Assembly (NCBI GenBank): GCA_028290305.1
Contig: JAQGKC010000317.1
Coordinates: 1 to 16,975, forward strand
From: Bradyrhizobium sp.
GTDB lineage: Bacteria > Pseudomonadota > Alphaproteobacteria > Rhizobiales > Xanthobacteraceae
Reading direction: 5' to 3'
DNA: 16,975 nt
Part shown: positions 15,194-16,975 of the stretch, piece by piece
Numbering within the stretch: position 1 is the first letter of the stretch
Layout: the number at the start of each line of letters is the position of its first letter
Position numbers and translations under genes: made by a program
Notes under the pieces: model-generated
What the model saw: the letters and a program-made list of their open reading frames with translations, nothing else
Told to the model about the DNA's origin: nothing
Database searches by the model: none

Positions 15194-15409
15194 ATGCTTG
15201 TTACTCTCGTTGCTGTTCTCTGCAACGGCCAGCTGTGCTTGGACAAGGTCGTTACCAACAGCGAGCAATCGGACATCACCATGAGTGCCTGTCAGGTAAG
15301 CGCGCAGATTGGTATTGCCGAGTGGCTCGCCAATGGTCCGTATCACGGCTGGACGTTACAAGGTTATAAGTGTGTCCTGGGCCAATACACTCCCAAGCAC
15401 CAGGCGTGA
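15194..15409 (+). CDS. Small four-cysteine conserved hypothetical protein
   Basis: A 71-residue protein with Cys at 10, 15, 33 and 60, in CNGQLC, SACQ and YKCVLG. A hydrophobic start (MLVTLVAVLC) could be a short export or membrane signal. The segment GIAEWLANGPYHGWTLQGYKC and the even spacing of cysteines suggest a small disulfide-bonded or metal-binding fold. I recall close relatives as hypothetical proteins in Bradyrhizobium. The start is firm: GGAGG lies 6 bases before the ATG. Function unknown. Confidence 0.78.
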   Translation: MLVTLVAVLCNGQLCLDKVVTNSEQSDITMSACQVSAQIGIAEWLANGPYHGWTLQGYKCVLGQYTPKHQA

Positions 15410-15753
15410 CGTGGCAAGCGCATGAGCGTTTGTCGCAGATCCAGTTCCTGATGCGCTGAATCGCACCCGGACACCACCTGATCATGTTCGCCCGGACGGC
15501 CATGGCCCGGACTGTGGCGACTTCGCGATCGGTCAAATCGCCGGGATCGCGGGCGCAGACACGCAACGAATAAAACTGAATTTAGTGGTCTCGGCGCATC
15601 GCGAACCTAGATCAGCTTTGTGCGCATCGGCGATCGGCCGTCACGTTTGATCGCGCGTTCGATCCCTCTCCTCGCGGAGCGATTGGATGCGCGGCCTGAT
15701 CGACGGCACGCTGATGCAAGCGCATCGGAGCCACGGCTCGGGAGAACAGGCAG
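15410..15753. other. Gap with a minus-strand coding-like remnant
   Basis: About 340 bases. The minus strand from about 15581 down to 15410 is open and reads with coding-like codons, including DPGDLTDREVATVRAMAVRAN, but has no ATG or GTG start near its upstream TAA and runs into the 3' end of the neighbouring gene. It may be a gene remnant. Nothing else was recognised. Confidence 0.4.
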
Positions 15754-15975
15754 ATGGACGCTCAAAGAAACATCCGGCGCGGAGACCTGATGCCCGCAGT
15801 TGTTACCGCTGTCGTCGCAGTCGTATGTGCAGCTGTTATCCTCCTCATCGATTTCGACCCGGGCAGCGCTTCCATTGGTAGGGGCGACGCGAGAATGATC
15901 ACGGCCGCGGCGGTGGCCAGAGCGGGCGCAATCGAGATTCCGTCTGAGCCGCCGCCAGGCCGGCCGGCGACTTAA
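15754..15975 (+). CDS. Small single-span membrane protein, function unknown
   Basis: A 73-residue protein. A basic N-terminus (RNIRR) is followed by one hydrophobic segment at about 13-32, then a polar, Pro-rich tail of about 40 residues that would face the periplasm. The ATG at 15754 has GGAG 9 bases and AGG 4 bases upstream. The next gene starts 43 bases after its stop, on the same strand, so the two may be co-transcribed. I do not recognise a family. Confidence 0.6.
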   Translation: MDAQRNIRRGDLMPAVVTAVVAVVCAAVILLIDFDPGSASIGRGDARMITAAAVARAGAIEIPSEPPPGRPAT

Positions 15976-16018
15976 GCGCCGGAACCGGCTATTCCATTCG
16001 CAACGAGGAGTTTTCGGC

Positions 16019-16279
16019 ATGAAGAAGCTTTCGGTCTTTTGCGTCGTCATTGGCATTGGCCTTTCGACCACGGCCGCCTTTGGCCGCGGCGGCATGGGAT
16101 CACATCACATGTCCATGTCCGGCGGCGCCTTCGGCACCAACTCCCTGGGCACGGCGCTTTCGTCATCCGGGGTCGGCGCCGGCCCGATGAAGGGACCACT
16201 GCTTGGCACCGATTCCGCCATCGACCGCGAAGAAGCGAAGGTCGACAAGATGATAGGCTCGATCTGCCGGGGCTGTTGA
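16019..16279 (+). CDS. Small exported Gly/Met/His-rich protein with C-terminal CxxC
   Basis: An 86-residue protein. Residues 1-22 are a signal peptide (KK, then a hydrophobic core, likely cleavage near AAFG|RG). The mature part opens with a Gly/Met/His cluster (GRGGMGSHHMSMSGG), has a Ser/Gly-rich middle with LLGTDSAIDREEAKVDKMIG, and ends CRGC (Cys83 and Cys86). Met/His clusters and a terminal CxxC could bind copper or another soft metal in the periplasm, but that is inference. The start is firm: GAGGAG lies 8 bases upstream. No known family recognised. Confidence 0.75.
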   Translation: MKKLSVFCVVIGIGLSTTAAFGRGGMGSHHMSMSGGAFGTNSLGTALSSSGVGAGPMKGPLLGTDSAIDREEAKVDKMIGSICRGC

Positions 16280-16354
16280 AGAGGCCGTCTATGGCCGCCA
16301 GTTCCTTCGGCCTCGGGCCACCGACCCGTGAGCGGCGAGACAGGAGACGATCGA

Positions 16355-16753
16355 ATGCGTCAAGTGCCCTTGGGAACGCGGGGAACCTTCACCCTGCGTG
16401 TGCAGTCCGAGCATCTCGCCAATCAATTCAAAGACGCGATGCTGCCGCAGGTGCTGGCCACCCCGGTTATGATCCTGGCCATGGAGAACGCCGCACTGAA
16501 TGCGATACGGCCATTTTTGGAGCAAGGCGAGAGCGCGGTCGGCACCGAAATAGCCGTTCGGCACCTCGCGGCCACGCCTGTCGGTCATACCGTTCGTGCG
16601 GAGGCAGAAGTGATCAAGGCCACAGGAAAGCGAATTGAGTTCAAGGTATCGGCGAGCGACGAGATCGAAGAGATCGGCAACGGGACGCATCAAAGAACGG
16701 TGATCACCCTTCGATCGTTCAACGAGCGTCTCGCGACCAAGCAAGCGCGTTAG
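16355..16753 (+). CDS. FlK-family hotdog-fold acyl-CoA thioesterase
   Basis: A 132-residue thioesterase-like protein related to fluoroacetyl-CoA thioesterase FlK of Streptomyces cattleya. The catalytic set of FlK (Thr42, Glu50, His76) appears as Thr36, Glu44 and His70 with identical spacing, in ATPVM, MENAA and RHLAATP; Gly69 matches Gly63 (VGT). The C-terminal IGNGTHQRTVI segment also matches the family. FlK's gate residue Phe36 corresponds to Leu30 here, so fluoroacetyl-CoA is not the expected substrate; a short acyl-CoA is more likely. The ATG at 16355 is chosen for AGGAG about 8 bases upstream; a GTG at 16328 in frame has no ribosome binding site. The gene stands alone after a small exported protein. 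Confidence 0.85.
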   Translation: MRQVPLGTRGTFTLRVQSEHLANQFKDAMLPQVLATPVMILAMENAALNAIRPFLEQGESAVGTEIAVRHLAATPVGHTVRAEAEVIKATGKRIEFKVSASDEIEEIGNGTHQRTVITLRSFNERLATKQAR

Positions 16754-16975
16754 ACCGATCGCTGCGCGACGACTTGCCCGCTCGCGGAGCCCTCGAGGTC
16801 TATCCAAGCTTGCGATCTGCCGACTCAACTCAACGCCGGGCGATCACACGATAGACTTAACGCGCGTCGCTTAAATTCGATGCTAGGATTCTAAATCGCT
16901 TTTTAGTTGAGGGCGCTGCGTCCCATCGTCATGCTCGAGTCGCGCAGTGAGAGCGGAACACTTCGTGGGTGATTT
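16754..16975. other. Right-edge intergenic sequence, no gene seen
   Basis: The last 222 bases carry no supported gene. The stretch at about 16870-16910 is AT-richer than its surroundings and could be the promoter of a gene beyond the window. Confidence 0.4.

Overview
The window looks like a piece of an alphaproteobacterial chromosome, most likely Bradyrhizobium or a close relative. The reasons are the high-GC coding style, a GAGCATGATC...GATCATGCTC palindromic repeat of a type familiar from Rhizobiales intergenic regions, and several very small exported or cysteine-rich proteins of kinds I associate with Bradyrhizobium. Taxonomy is inferred, not computed. No rRNA, tRNA, CRISPR array, insertion sequence or phage gene was seen.

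Layout. At the left edge (1-134, +) is the C-terminal tail of a gene that resembles a bicupin oxalate decarboxylase. Next, on the minus strand, is a respiratory block: cydA-cydB (2928-530), a cytochrome bd / cyanide-insensitive-type quinol oxidase, preceded 224 bases upstream by fdhD (3980-3153), the sulfurtransferase that activates formate dehydrogenase. Divergent from fdhD is a two-gene plus-strand operon (4268-6093): a DUF2231-type four-helix membrane protein overlapping by 4 bases a lipoprotein of the PQQ-dependent sugar/sorbosone dehydrogenase family. A 700-base stretch of uncertain content follows, then two tandem tiny proteins (6798-7382) with the same CX2C...CX3C zinc-binding layout, closed by a strong hairpin terminator at 7457-7486.

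The centre is a signalling block. Two minus-strand response regulators (a stand-alone receiver, 8169-7780, and a FixJ/NodW-type regulator with a LuxR helix-turn-helix, 9044-8370) lie back to back with a plus-strand membrane PAS histidine kinase (9513-11306). A soluble HisKA_2/HWE-type kinase follows (11661-12404). The kinase and regulators are probably partners, but this rests on position alone.

The right third (12.6-16.8 kb) is a run of short genes, most with signal peptides or a membrane segment and clear ribosome binding sites: an exported DUF2158 (YodC-like) protein, two convergent small periplasmic proteins separated by a hairpin, a weakly supported Cys-containing exported ORF, a four-cysteine protein, a single-span membrane protein and a Gly/Met/His-rich exported protein ending in CxxC. 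It closes with a hotdog-fold thioesterase of the FlK family whose Thr-Glu-His catalytic set is intact. Several gaps here hold clean palindromes that could be operators.

How it fits together. The left half is about electron flow: possible formate production and FdhD-dependent formate oxidation, a periplasmic PQQ dehydrogenase, and a high-affinity terminal oxidase. The centre is sensing, and the right side is a set of small envelope proteins, perhaps stress related. No single clearly new system stands out. The most notable items are the paired small zinc proteins, the exported DUF2158 protein, the FlK-like thioesterase and the palindromic sites beside the small exported-protein genes.
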